DNA from: CAYZWU01 sp964482235
Lineage (GTDB): Bacteria > Planctomycetota > B15-G4 > CAYZWU01
DNA length: 45,194 nt
NCBI GenBank assembly: GCA_964482235.1
Contig: CAYZWU010000044.1
Coordinates: forward strand, 1-45,194
Reading direction: 5' to 3'
The notes below the pieces were generated by a model. That model did no database searches. It was not told the origin of the DNA and saw only the letters and a list, made by a program, of their open reading frames with translations. Position 1 is the stretch's first letter. Each line of letters begins with the position of its first letter. Below are positions 24,722 through 34,200 of the stretch, in pieces. Position numbers and translations under genes: made by a program.

Positions 24722-27586
24722 ATGAACAGAATTTTTCTCCTTGCCGCATCAGCTGTTTTTTTCTTCGCCTGCGCTGCGGCTCTCATCGGCGAAGAATGCT
24801 TCTACTACCTGCCTGTGAACGATCTCGAAATCACGGGCGGGGAGCTTCCCGGCGTCTCCGATGCCCTTCCGCGCGCGGACCGGGGCGGACGTACATTTCG
24901 CACCAACCAGGAACGCTTTCTGAAACCCTATGCTGTAGGCGGCCAGGGCGAGGAGATCTACATCGCCTCCTCGGCCGGCGGCCGGACGTGGAACTGCCGG
25001 GAAGCGTTCAACACCAACCTGCAGAGGCTCTTCATTGCCATCAGGACAACGTCGGACCGGCGGCCCTCGGGAAAGCTCTATCTTCCCGAGCCCGACTTTT
25101 CCGGCCTGCTCGTCCTCGACTTTGCCGTGCCCCGGGATGTGACAGGCAGCGACGATGCGAGAGACGATTTCCTGAAAGCCAAGGAAACACATTACGGAAC
25201 CCTGGTCAGGCTGGCGTTTCCCGGTTCACCCTGGTTCCGCCACCAGCGGGACGAGGCGGTCCGGACCGGCGCGAGCGAGCCCCGACCGGTTCGCGCGGCC
25301 GGCATCAGGGAGAACGAGCTGCAGCGGACCTTCGGGCTTTTCACCGGCGGCCGCGCCATCAGCGAGAACATCCAGGTGGATCGCGAACTCCGCGTGCTCG
25401 ACGACTCGGCCGCCCTGACCGTACCGGTCGATTCCATCGAGGGAATCACCATCAGCGCCATCGACTGGGGTGAAGCGGCTGCAAGAAAGGACGTGAAGAA
25501 GGACGCCCTGGCGCATTCCATCCCCTACGATCAGCATGCGGTCTTCTTTCCTTCCTTCGCCTCTCTCGTGGAGGTGATCGACGAAACGCGTGAACGGGGC
25601 ACGCCCGTTCTTCGTCTGATGGAACAGCGGTCCGAGGACGCCAGGACCCTCGAGCGCTACGAGAAGCAGCTCTGCCTGCCTCTCGACGAGTTCGCGCGGA
25701 TTCTCGGACCGACGCTGATCTCCAGCGTGGCGATGACCGGTTCCGATCCGTACCTGCGCACCGGCTCCGATGTCGCCGTGCTCTTCGAGACGGTGAAGAC
25801 CGCATTTCTCAAGACCGCGCTCACGGCACGCTACTCCGCTCTTCTCTCCGAGGACAGGAGCGTCGAGATGGTGACCGGATCAGCGGCTGACGGCTCGCGC
25901 TACGTCGGGGTCGTCTCCCCTCGCCGCGAGATCTGTTCCTACCTCGCCAGCAGGGGCAGCCAGGTCGTGGTGTCGAACTCCCTCTATCAGCTGAATCGCG
26001 TTCTGGCCGCGGCCTGCGGCCGGGTGGGATCGCTGGCCGACCTCGGCGAGTACACCTTCTTCCGCTACCGGTACCCGCTGGGCGATCGGGACGAGTCGGC
26101 TCTTCTCATCGTCAGCGACGATACGATACGGCGCTGGTGCGGTCCCCGCTGGAGGATCGCCGCCTCGCGCCGCACGCGCGCCGCTGCCGCGCTCTCCTCC
26201 CTGCAGGCGCGCTACTTCGAGGAGATCGAGAGCGGCAACGTGAAAGCCGGCCGGCTCTACGGGCCGCAGTCGATTCCCGGGCTGGACGATCTCCGCATCG
26301 ATCGCTACGGCGTCTATTCCCGGAAGTACGGAACCCTCGCCTTCCTCACCCCGATCGCCGAGCTCGTGGTCGGCAAGGCGTCCGAGGCGGAAGAGAACGC
26401 CTACGCCGTGTTCCGGGACAGCTACCAGCGCCGGTGGCGGCAGTTCTTCGATCCCATCGCGGCGCGCTTCGCCGTGAAGCCCGACAGGATCGATCTCGAC
26501 CTGTCGGTGATGCCGTTGATCGGCGCCTCCGACTACCGCGAGTTCATGGAGATCACGGGAAACGCGGCGATCCCATCCGACGGCGGCGACAGGCATGCCG
26601 AGTCCGGTCTTCACTTCATCATGTCGATCGACAAGGACTCGGCCCCCATGAGGCAGGCGAGCAGCTTCGCCTCCTCGATGGTGCCGGGGCTCGAGGCGAA
26701 ACCACTGCGGTGGATGGGTGAATGGGTATCCCTCTACGCCGACGAGGGGTCCTTCTGGGACGGCGTGACGAAGAGCCGGGCGGCCGGCGGCAGAAACGAG
26801 GTCGAAGAATTCCTGGAGGAGAACGCCTGGAACATACCGGTGGCCCTGCACATCGACGTGGCCAACCCCTTCTTCATGACGGGATTCCTCACCGCTCTTC
26901 GCGCCTACATCGATCAAACCGCGCCGGGCATGCTGCACTGGGAAACAAGGAAGCATGGCGAGCTGCAGTACGTGCGTGTGACTCCTTCCGAAGCGGCCCT
27001 CGCGGAGATGGACGACGAGCTGCGGGGCATGGCGATCCACTATGCCGCTCTGCCCGATGCGCTGATCGTCTCGCTCGATGAAGGCGTCGTCGGACGCGCC
27101 ATCGATCGCAGGATCGCGAAGGTGAAGTCCGCCGATGAGGAGGGTGGAAAAGACGAGGCCGATCGTCGAGCCGACAGGGGCTGGCTCGGCCGGAGCGTGG
27201 CCGTCGATGCGCGCCAGTCGGCGCTCGCGATAATCGAGGCGTATTTCCACGACGACATCACCGCGCTGCTCGAGCGCCGGTCATGGAGCAACATCATGAT
27301 TCTCAACGAGTGGCGCCGCCGCTTCGCCGCCGCCGATGCCGTGGTGTTCCACGAGACCTTCTGGAAGACGCGGCTCGTCTGCCCCGGCAACGGCGAGTAC
27401 GTCTGGAACGAGCGGTACCAGACGATGGAATCGACGGTCTTCGGGTTTCCCGGCTGCTCCAGCCGTGCCGCCTCGGCGCCCGGTCCCTTCCAGGGCATCA
27501 CGGCGGCCGGCTTCGGGCTGACCTTCGAGCATGGCGGCCTGCGTGCGCGCGCCTCCATCGAGCGGACTCCCGACGCCGAGGAGTGA
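24722..27586 (+). CDS. Large exported protein of unknown function under a sigma-54 promoter
   Basis: 954 aa. N-terminal hydrophobic segment (FLLAASAVFFFACAAALIG) is a signal peptide; Cys17 in a poor lipobox-like FFAC leaves lipidation open. I recognise no enzyme motif. Visible elements are an N-terminal region with FRTNQERFLKPYAVGG and EEIYIASSAGGRTWN, a segment with DVAVLFETVKTAFLKTALTA followed by SRYVGVVSPRREICSYLASR and VVVSNSLYQLNRVLAAACGR, which recalls the DUF3352-type proteins of planctomycetes, and a C-terminal region (IAKVKSADEEGGKDEADRRA) with an acidic/basic loop. Such DUF3352-type resemblance is only by pattern. Start ATG 24722 is favoured over 24704 by AGAAGGGAA 7 nt upstream. 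Followed by strong hairpins at 27625. Confidence 0.7.
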   Translation: MNRIFLLAASAVFFFACAAALIGEECFYYLPVNDLEITGGELPGVSDALPRADRGGRTFRTNQERFLKPYAVGGQGEEIYIASSAGGRTWNCREAFNTNLQRLFIAIRTTSDRRPSGKLYLPEPDFSGLLVLDFAVPRDVTGSDDARDDFLKAKETHYGTLVRLAFPGSPWFRHQRDEAVRTGASEPRPVRAAGIRENELQRTFGLFTGGRAISENIQVDRELRVLDDSAALTVPVDSIEGITISAIDWGEAAARKDVKKDALAHSIPYDQHAVFFPSFASLVEVIDETRERGTPVLRLMEQRSEDARTLERYEKQLCLPLDEFARILGPTLISSVAMTGSDPYLRTGSDVAVLFETVKTAFLKTALTARYSALLSEDRSVEMVTGSAADGSRYVGVVSPRREICSYLASRGSQVVVSNSLYQLNRVLAAACGRVGSLADLGEYTFFRYRYPLGDRDESALLIVSDDTIRRWCGPRWRIAASRRTRAAAALSSLQARYFEEIESGNVKAGRLYGPQSIPGLDDLRIDRYGVYSRKYGTLAFLTPIAELVVGKASEAEENAYAVFRDSYQRRWRQFFDPIAARFAVKPDRIDLDLSVMPLIGASDYREFMEITGNAAIPSDGGDRHAESGLHFIMSIDKDSAPMRQASSFASSMVPGLEAKPLRWMGEWVSLYADEGSFWDGVTKSRAAGGRNEVEEFLEENAWNIPVALHIDVANPFFMTGFLTALRAYIDQTAPGMLHWETRKHGELQYVRVTPSEAALAEMDDELRGMAIHYAALPDALIVSLDEGVVGRAIDRRIAKVKSADEEGGKDEADRRADRGWLGRSVAVDARQSALAIIEAYFHDDITALLERRSWSNIMILNEWRRRFAAADAVVFHETFWKTRLVCPGNGEYVWNERYQTMESTVFGFPGCSSRAASAPGPFQGITAAGFGLTFEHGGLRARASIERTPDAEE

Positions 27587-27624
27587 TCCGAGAGGCCCGG
27601 CATCACTCTATTCACGAACAAATC

Positions 27625-27662
27625 AGACAGCCCGCTGCGGCCTACACCGCAGCGGGCTGTCT
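27625..27662. terminator. Perfect 16-bp hairpin 38 nt after the 954-aa gene
   Basis: AGACAGCCCGCTGCGG (27625-27640), loop CCTACA, then the exact reverse complement (27647-27662). Very stable and GC-rich, placed where a terminator is expected, but without a T-tract. Confidence 0.65.
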
Positions 27663-27764
27663 CGATATCGAGCCCTCGCAATCTCCGCCATATTCGGGTG
27701 CGGAGGTGCCAAGTTCGTGGCGGCGCCGTGCGAATATGGCGGAGATTGCGCGGGCTCGGTATCG
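27663..27764. repeat. 34-bp imperfect inverted repeat with 34-nt loop
   Basis: Arms 27663-27696 and 27731-27764 are complementary at 32 of 34 positions (one of the two others is a G-T wobble), with a perfect 19-bp core GCAATCTCCGCCATATTCG next to the loop. It abuts the preceding hairpin with no spacer. No gene covers it. It could be a palindromic repeat element, a long RNA hairpin in the 3' region of the upstream transcript, or the leader of the lipoprotein transcript. The rest of 27587-27930 shows no other feature beyond the ribosome site of the next gene. Confidence 0.8.
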
Positions 27765-27930
27765 TTCGGCCCGTGAAGGCGTTATTCGGCCCGAAGCACT
27801 TTTTCAGCAGCTTGTTAAGAGATCAAGAAGCAGAGGTCGATGAAGAAGCATGTCCGCGAAGCGGCATATGTCTCGATTCATTGCCGGAATGAATCTTTTT
27901 CCTCGACCTGTTCTTGTAAGGAGCCTCGCT

Positions 27931-28326
27931 ATGGAACGATCGGTCCGGTTATTTGCAGTTGTCGCCATTCTCTTCATGCTCACCGGATGCGAGATGGCCG
28001 GGTTCGGCCGGCCCTTCGTCGTCGGCATGACGAACGAGCCGTTCTACATCCTCAAGGGGATCGAATACCAGATCGACAGGGAGGATTTCGAGATCATCGG
28101 CCCGGTGACGGCTGAAGCGGAACTCAAGTCCTTCGTCGGATTCGGTTTCGGCGACGCCGGCTTCGAGCTGCTCTGGCAGGAGGCGGTGAAGATGGGAGCC
28201 GATGACCTGATCAACATCAAGTGGGATGTGGAGTACACCAACATCCTCTTCGTGATCTTCACCCGTGCGAAGATCAGGCTCTACGCCACGGCGATCAAGT
28301 GGAAGAAGCAGCCGGGAGAATCCTAG
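27931..28326 (+). CDS. Small lipoprotein, YbjQ/TRL-like pattern
   Basis: 131 aa from ATG 27931, with TAAGGAG 7 nt upstream. The signal sequence ends in lipobox LTGC (Cys about 19), so it is a lipid-anchored envelope protein. The mature part has a conserved-looking stretch (FGFGDAGFELLWQEAVKMGA followed by DDLINIKWDVEY) like the A-x-x-x-GAD-x-(I/V)-x-(N/V) element of YbjQ, TRL-like and related small lipoproteins, and ends in a strand (KIRLYATAIKW). Its role is unknown. The frame is open further upstream but those 27 residues would precede the signal peptide. It is convergent with the symporter gene; the 41-nt gap holds only a weak 5-bp hairpin (28329-28345). Confidence 0.75.
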   Translation: MERSVRLFAVVAILFMLTGCEMAGFGRPFVVGMTNEPFYILKGIEYQIDREDFEIIGPVTAEAELKSFVGFGFGDAGFELLWQEAVKMGADDLINIKWDVEYTNILFVIFTRAKIRLYATAIKWKKQPGES

Positions 28327-28367
28327 AACTCCGCCTTGTTCGGAGCGGCCCATCAGCGTACCGGGAA

Positions 28368-30320
28368 TCACGATTTCTGCACGCGACCGTCGTCGTCGGG
28401 GTCGCGCAGGGTCTTCTTCAGCTTCCTGAACATGCGGCGCAGGTCGATCAGTCCGCCCGTGGTGAACCAGATCAGCAGGACGACCGACAGCACGACGTTG
28501 ATCACCACGTAGATGTACCAGAATTCCATCCACGCCTCGGTCGACGCGCCGGCAGTCAGGTTGTAGACCGTGCCGACGATGAAGACGAGGAACCAGAACA
28601 GGGTCCAGGCGTAGGTGAGCATGCAGATCACCTTGTCGCCCCGGGTGAACTCCTTTCCCGCGCCGAAAAGACGGCGGAGGGATTCGAGCGAACCTGGTTT
28701 CGTCTCGACGCTCCCGCCATCCTCCCCGGCATCAGAGGGTTTTTCCCTGTTGAGGAGCCGGTCCATGTCGCACTCCTGCCTCCGCCCCAGCATGGAGACG
28801 AGAACGTAGACGGTAAGAGAGCAGACGATGGCGATGAACCAGCAGACCTGCCCGTTGATGAAGAAGTCCTTGCCGTACCACTTTTCCCAGAACTGCTGGA
28901 GGATCACGTTGGTCACGGCGATGGTCGATCCCGTGATCATGGCCGACCAGGCTGCCATCGAGGTGCCGCGCTTCCAGTAGAGACCGCCCACGATGACCGC
29001 TCCCGAGCCGCCGGCATAGATCGCCCCCGTGACGGCGAAGAAGAGGACGATGTGCTCTGTCTGCTGGAAGAGCAGGCTGAAGAAGAAGGCGAAGACGGCC
29101 ACGAAGAGGATCGACAGCCGCAGGAGGATGATGTGCTGCTTCTTCGTCAGCGGCTTCTTGCGCAGCGGCATGATCACGTCCTGGACGAAAATGCTGCCCC
29201 ACGAATGAAGATAGGTGTCGTTCGTGGATATGAAGGCGCAGATCATGACGGCGACAAAAGCACCGAGCAGACCGACGGGCAGGAAGAGGGAGAGAGCCTC
29301 GGGCACGGTCAGCTGGCTCTGGATGCTGTCGTTCTCGATTCCGGAGAGAGCTATGTTCACACCCATCGCATGGGAGGTGTTGTCGACGTGATGCATCACC
29401 ACGAAGGCGCAGACGGGGATGAAGATCCAGAACAGGGTCTGCGGCATGACCCGCCAGTTGGATAGGACCTGGCCCATCCTGGCCTCGTGGGCGCTCGAGG
29501 CGGAGGCGTTGTAGGCCTGGGTCCCCTGCCACGAGAGCCTGTTGTAGACAAAACCCACCACGCCGATGACGAAGTACCAGAAGTTGAAGTTCTTCGTCTC
29601 GCCCGTTTTCATGGGATCGAGGAACGAACTGTCTTCCGGCCGCGCGGCCAGGGCCTCCATGATCTGCGAATAATCGAAGTAAAAGAGAAAGAGGATGATG
29701 ACCGCGATGAAGACGCCGTTGATGAAAACGCCCTGAATGAAATCGGTGATGATCACGGCGATCTGCCCCCCCACGAAGACGAAGAAGAGGGCGATGGACA
29801 GAAGGACGAACATGAGCAGCATGAAGGTGGAAATCTCGATTCCGAGGATCAGGAGCGATGGCGGCAGGTCGCAGAAATAGATGAAGAAGCGGGCGCTCAC
29901 CGCAGGGTAGATCCCGTAGTTCACGAGGCCCGAGAGCCAGGCGATGATCCCGGCAAAGACACGGAAACGCCGGCTGTAGCGCATCTCGAAGAACTGCGCC
30001 ATGGTGAGAGCCCGTGTCTGGCGAAACCGGTATACCACCCAGCCCGAGATCGTGACCATCACGACGACCACGGCCATCAGAAACTGCCACCACTGCATGG
30101 TGAAGCCGGAGTTGTAGTAGATCTCGAACTGCGCCACGATGGTGATGGCGCCCAGCATGGCCACGCCCTCGGACACGCAGACGAGGTACCGCCCCGCCGT
30201 CCGCCCGGCAACGAGGAAGTCGCTCACGCCGCGCATGTAGGTGCGGCTCATCAGCACCCCCCCCACCATCAGGGAGAGCATGGCGCCCACGATGACCAGG
30301 TCGATCCAGGTCATGTTCAA
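28368..30320 (-). CDS. Sodium:solute symporter (SSS family) of the mannoside operon
   Basis: 650 aa with about 14 hydrophobic segments. The opening (WIDLVIVGAMLSLMVGGVLM, RGVSDFLVAGRTAGRYLVCV) is the SSS fold signature; other members carry the same xxDFLxAGR motif at this place. Inner-membrane, Na+-coupled uptake of a sugar or related organic solute. An extension of roughly 100 residues after the SSS core contains a hydrophilic loop (SDAGEDGGSVETKPGSLESL) and two or three more membrane spans. Its ATG overlaps the GH130 stop as a 4-bp ATGA, so translation is coupled. The substrate is inferred from the operon to be a mannoside or mannose-containing disaccharide. It is the last gene of the unit. 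Confidence 0.9.
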   Translation of the reverse strand: MNMTWIDLVIVGAMLSLMVGGVLMSRTYMRGVSDFLVAGRTAGRYLVCVSEGVAMLGAITIVAQFEIYYNSGFTMQWWQFLMAVVVVMVTISGWVVYRFRQTRALTMAQFFEMRYSRRFRVFAGIIAWLSGLVNYGIYPAVSARFFIYFCDLPPSLLILGIEISTFMLLMFVLLSIALFFVFVGGQIAVIITDFIQGVFINGVFIAVIILFLFYFDYSQIMEALAARPEDSSFLDPMKTGETKNFNFWYFVIGVVGFVYNRLSWQGTQAYNASASSAHEARMGQVLSNWRVMPQTLFWIFIPVCAFVVMHHVDNTSHAMGVNIALSGIENDSIQSQLTVPEALSLFLPVGLLGAFVAVMICAFISTNDTYLHSWGSIFVQDVIMPLRKKPLTKKQHIILLRLSILFVAVFAFFFSLLFQQTEHIVLFFAVTGAIYAGGSGAVIVGGLYWKRGTSMAAWSAMITGSTIAVTNVILQQFWEKWYGKDFFINGQVCWFIAIVCSLTVYVLVSMLGRRQECDMDRLLNREKPSDAGEDGGSVETKPGSLESLRRLFGAGKEFTRGDKVICMLTYAWTLFWFLVFIVGTVYNLTAGASTEAWMEFWYIYVVINVVLSVVLLIWFTTGGLIDLRRMFRKLKKTLRDPDDDGRVQKS

Positions 30321-31291
30321 GAGAGCTCTCCTCCCGCCCGTGCGGCGTCGATGAGCTGCGCGGTCGTTGCATGGGCCAGGCAGACGGAGGTGTCCGCGGC
30401 GCCGTAGTAGACCAGAACACGGCTGTCAGGCAGGGCGAATCCGCTCGAGTCGTTTTTCTCGACCACGGCGCCGCCGGGAAAGACGACGTTGGGAACCTGG
30501 CCGATCAACTCGTAGATCTCGCGGGGTTCCAGGATGTTGTACCGCCCCCTGGCCTTGACCTTCGCCGGATCCTCGAGATCGAGGAGCATCACGCCGGCCT
30601 GATAGATCCCGGAGCCCAGGTGCGTGGCCACGCCGTGATAGATCAGCAGCCAGCCGTCGCGCGTCTTGATCGGCGGCGGGCCGGGGCCGATGAACTCGTC
30701 CCAGTAATGGAGCCGGCCGCTCGCCACGGGGGCCGTGTCGCGCCACTCGACGAGGTCGGACGACTCGGATAACACGATCGTGTCGCCCGTGTTGGCGCCG
30801 CCGCCGGTCCACTGCGACCTGTTCGGCCGGTGAAGGCGGAGGTAGTGCCCGCCGATCTTCTCGGGAAACAGAACGCCGTTGCGCGTGTCCTCGGTCGAGA
30901 CGATGCCCAGGAAGTCGAAGGTCTCGAAATCGTCGGTCCGGCCCAGCCCGAGGCCGCAGCGCCCCTCCATGTCCATGGCGAACATGACGTAGCAACTGCC
31001 TTCCAGAGCGGTGATGCGCGCGTCGTAGCAGTGGTGGATCGTCTCCTCCACCTTCTCGATGCCCCGGAAGTGGACGGGCCGGTCGGAGATCTCGAAATCG
31101 ACGCCGTCGCGGCTCGAGGCCATGAGGAGAAAGGTCTCCCGCCCCCTGTTCTGCACCCGCAGCATCAGGCGGATCGTCTCCCCTGTCTTGATCGCCCCGG
31201 GATTGAACACCGACGACACGTCCTCGAGGGAAGGCCCTGCATCAGGGATCTGTTCTCTCGTGATGATCGGATTCCTCTTCGAGCGGATCAT
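30317..31291 (-). CDS. GH130 family beta-mannoside phosphorylase
   Basis: 324 aa, typical of GH130, with a five-bladed propeller. Catalytic Asp candidate Asp90 in HHCYDARITALEG matches the family's conserved Y-D-x-R-I; other blade motifs are SSVFNPGAIKTGETIRLMLR, SRDGVDFE and LLIYHGVA. GH130 enzymes phosphorolyse beta-1,4- or beta-1,2-mannosides to mannose 1-phosphate. The subfamily and hence the acceptor (GlcNAc, glucose or mannose) cannot be fixed by eye. No signal peptide, so it is cytoplasmic. Start at 31291 overlaps the GH38 stop by 4 bp, and the stop overlaps the symporter start by 4 bp. A hydrolase of the same fold (GH43/GH32-like) is the alternative but less likely. Confidence 0.87.
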   Translation of the reverse strand: MIRSKRNPIITREQIPDAGPSLEDVSSVFNPGAIKTGETIRLMLRVQNRGRETFLLMASSRDGVDFEISDRPVHFRGIEKVEETIHHCYDARITALEGSCYVMFAMDMEGRCGLGLGRTDDFETFDFLGIVSTEDTRNGVLFPEKIGGHYLRLHRPNRSQWTGGGANTGDTIVLSESSDLVEWRDTAPVASGRLHYWDEFIGPGPPPIKTRDGWLLIYHGVATHLGSGIYQAGVMLLDLEDPAKVKARGRYNILEPREIYELIGQVPNVVFPGGAVVEKNDSSGFALPDSRVLVYYGAADTSVCLAHATTAQLIDAARAGGELS

Positions 31292-34200
31292 GAATCGTCC
31301 TCTTCGGGAAATACGCGGACCGCCTTGATCTCGTTACGCCCCACGTCGAGAAGGATCCGGTTTCCCTCGCTCCGGACCGGGGCAGACACGTCGATCTCGA
31401 GGAAGTCGATCTCCTCGGCGCGCTTCACGCGGAACGGCAGGGTGACGGCGACGTCCTTCCTGTCGATCCCCTCGACCTCGTAGAAGCGGAGAACGAGGGC
31501 ATCGCCCTCCTCGGCCTCCTTGATCACCTCCCAGCAGACCCCATCGCCGGACAGGAAGCCGAAGCTCCCCTCGGACTCGTAGTCGCCGGCATGATCCTCC
31601 TCCAGGACGCCGACGAGCGGAAAGTTGAATTCGTAGCCGCGCTTCCAGGCGTGGGAATCGTGGAAGCCCCCCTCGTGGGAGATGAGGGCGTACCGGATTC
31701 GGTGCCGGCCCACATCGGTTTCGGGATCGGGCATGATGCCGCCCTTCACCAGTGTGAGGCGGATCGTACCGCCCTTCAGGTCGAACCCGTATGTCGACTC
31801 GTTGACCAGGGTCACGCCGTCACGAGGGCCCGAGAGGTCGAGCCACTTCTGCGTCCAGGCTTCCCACTTGGCCTTCTCGAAGTCGCTCGTCGGCTTCGTG
31901 GGCCGCCGGTAGGTGCCGTAGGCCGTTTCCGTGGTCGCGAAATCGGCGTCCATGTCGAAGGGGAAGACCACCTTGATCAGCGACTCGTTGTAGCGCACAT
32001 CGATATCCGTTTCGAACTCGATCCGCCGTTCGTGGGCAGGAAGGCGAATGGTCTGTATCAGGCGCCCCCCGCCGACAGCCGGCCTGGTCACGCGGAACGA
32101 GGCGGCCACGGGGCCGCGCTCGACGATCTCGACCTGGGCGTCTCCTTCCGGGATCAGCTCGTGCTTCTCGAAATCCGGATCGATGTTCCAGTTGCTCCAC
32201 TGCTCCGGGTGGTTGGTGAAGAAACGGACATGGTTCGCATCGCCGCCGAGGAGATTCCGCTGCAGCGCCTTGTCGAAGATCTCGCCGATGTTGCCCTCGT
32301 CGTTCAGCTTGATCCTGTAGAAGCTGTTCTCCATGACACGGCCTTCGATCGACAGATCGCTCTTCGCCGGGGCCCGCGCCGGACCGCCGGCGAGACGGAC
32401 AAGCGTGTACCCCAGAGCCGGCACCTCGACGCGGAACAGGAGCCGGCTTCCCTCGCCGCCCGGAACGACCTGCGACGGCAGCTCCCTGCCATGCCTGTCC
32501 CGCACGCAGACGCCGGGGTAGTTCCAGGTCATCGACATCGTCTCGTGCCGTTCCCAGGCCAGGGGATTGAAGATCAGGAGAGCCACACCCGCAGAGAACT
32601 TTCCGGCGCGGCACTGCTCCGGCCCCGGCAGCGTGTCGATCCGTGCCGCCAGGGCTGCGAGCGCCTCGCGCCGAACCTCATCGCATGTCTGGAAGAGGCG
32701 TTCGAAATCGAGCTCCGCGTCGACGTAAGCCTGGGAAAGGGACGTCCCTGGCAGGATGTCGTGAAACTGGTTGAAGAGCAGCCGCTTCCAGGCCTGATCG
32801 AGGTCGCTCTTCCGCGTCGGCCTCCTGCAGAGAAACCGGCTGAGCGCGGCCCACTTCTCCGCGGAGAGCAACGCCGCCTCCCCTCTCCTGTTGAGCTCCT
32901 TGATCCGTCGCTGCGACGTGGTGGTGCCCCGGTGGCATTCCAGGAAGAGCTCGTCGTTCCAGACGGGAAGACGATGGCCGTACTTCCTCTCGATCGTCTC
33001 GAAGTGGCTGTGAACCGTCCCGTGTCGATAGCCGGGAAGATGGCTCAGTGTCTCGGCCCTCTGAACCATGGCCTCGGACGGCCCTTCGCCGCCGTCGCCT
33101 TCCCCGTAGATGCAGAGCACCTCCGGGATCGAATCCTCGCTGATCACCTCGTCAGGGAGCCGGGGCGAGGCGCAGCTGACGGCCGCGTTCCGGCCCGGCG
33201 CGAGGAGGACGTTGTGCTTTCTGACCGGTTCCTCGAGCTCCCGATGCAGCGCCGGCATGGCGCCGCAGCCCACGGCGCTCTGCAGCGCCAGGACCCGCGA
33301 TCCGTCGGGCGATTCCCAGATGAAGTGCTGGAAGGGGAAGACGTTGGTGTCGTTCCACATCAGCTTGGTGGTGAAGAAGTACTTCCCCCCGGTCTTGCGA
33401 ATGATCTGCGGGTGGTTCCCATGCATGCCGAAGGTGTCGGGAACCCAGGCCACCTCGCTCTTCCGCCCGAAACGGGAAAGGTAGAAGCGCTGCCCGAAGA
33501 GCCTCTGCCGCACGAGAGCCTCGCCGCAGGGCATGTTGCCGTCCGGTTCGATCCACATGCCGCCCAGGAGCTCCCAGCTGCCGTCACGCACCTTTTCCCT
33601 GATCCCCTCGAAGATGTCGGGGAACCGCTCTTCCATCCATGCATAGAACAGCGGGCTGCTCTGGACGAACACCGCCTCCTCGTACCTGTCGAGGCGTTTC
33701 AGGTTGCGGGAGAAGGTCCGCGAGGCCTTCTCGACCGTCTCGTTCCACGGCCAGAGCCAGACGGCGTCGAGGTGGGAATGCCCGGCCAAGGTGACGGACA
33801 GGTCGGAGCGCGGCTCCGCCGCCCTGAGCCGCTCCAGGGCTTCCTTTTTCAGCTCGGACAGCGACCGGCCGAATCCATCGAGGAGGCCTGTCAGCTTCTC
33901 GTCGTCCCGGCGGAACAGATCGTCCGCCGGGATCGCGACCAGGAGTTCCTGCCGCAGCTGGTTCAGCTTCGTTTCGATCGCGGAATCCGCCGTGAGACGG
34001 TGGATGTCCTCGATCAGGAAGTAGGACGCTGCAGCCGCGGCAGCCCCCTCGCTCCTTTCCCGGAGGCGGACGAGGAGCTGGCGGACGAGGGAAGAGGGCG
34101 GCAGGTCGGCGGGCTCGCGCCCCAGCGTTGCGGCGAAGATCCGCATGTGGGGACTGCTGCCGAAGGTGAGCCCCGTCAGATTCCGGCCAGGCGGCAAAAA

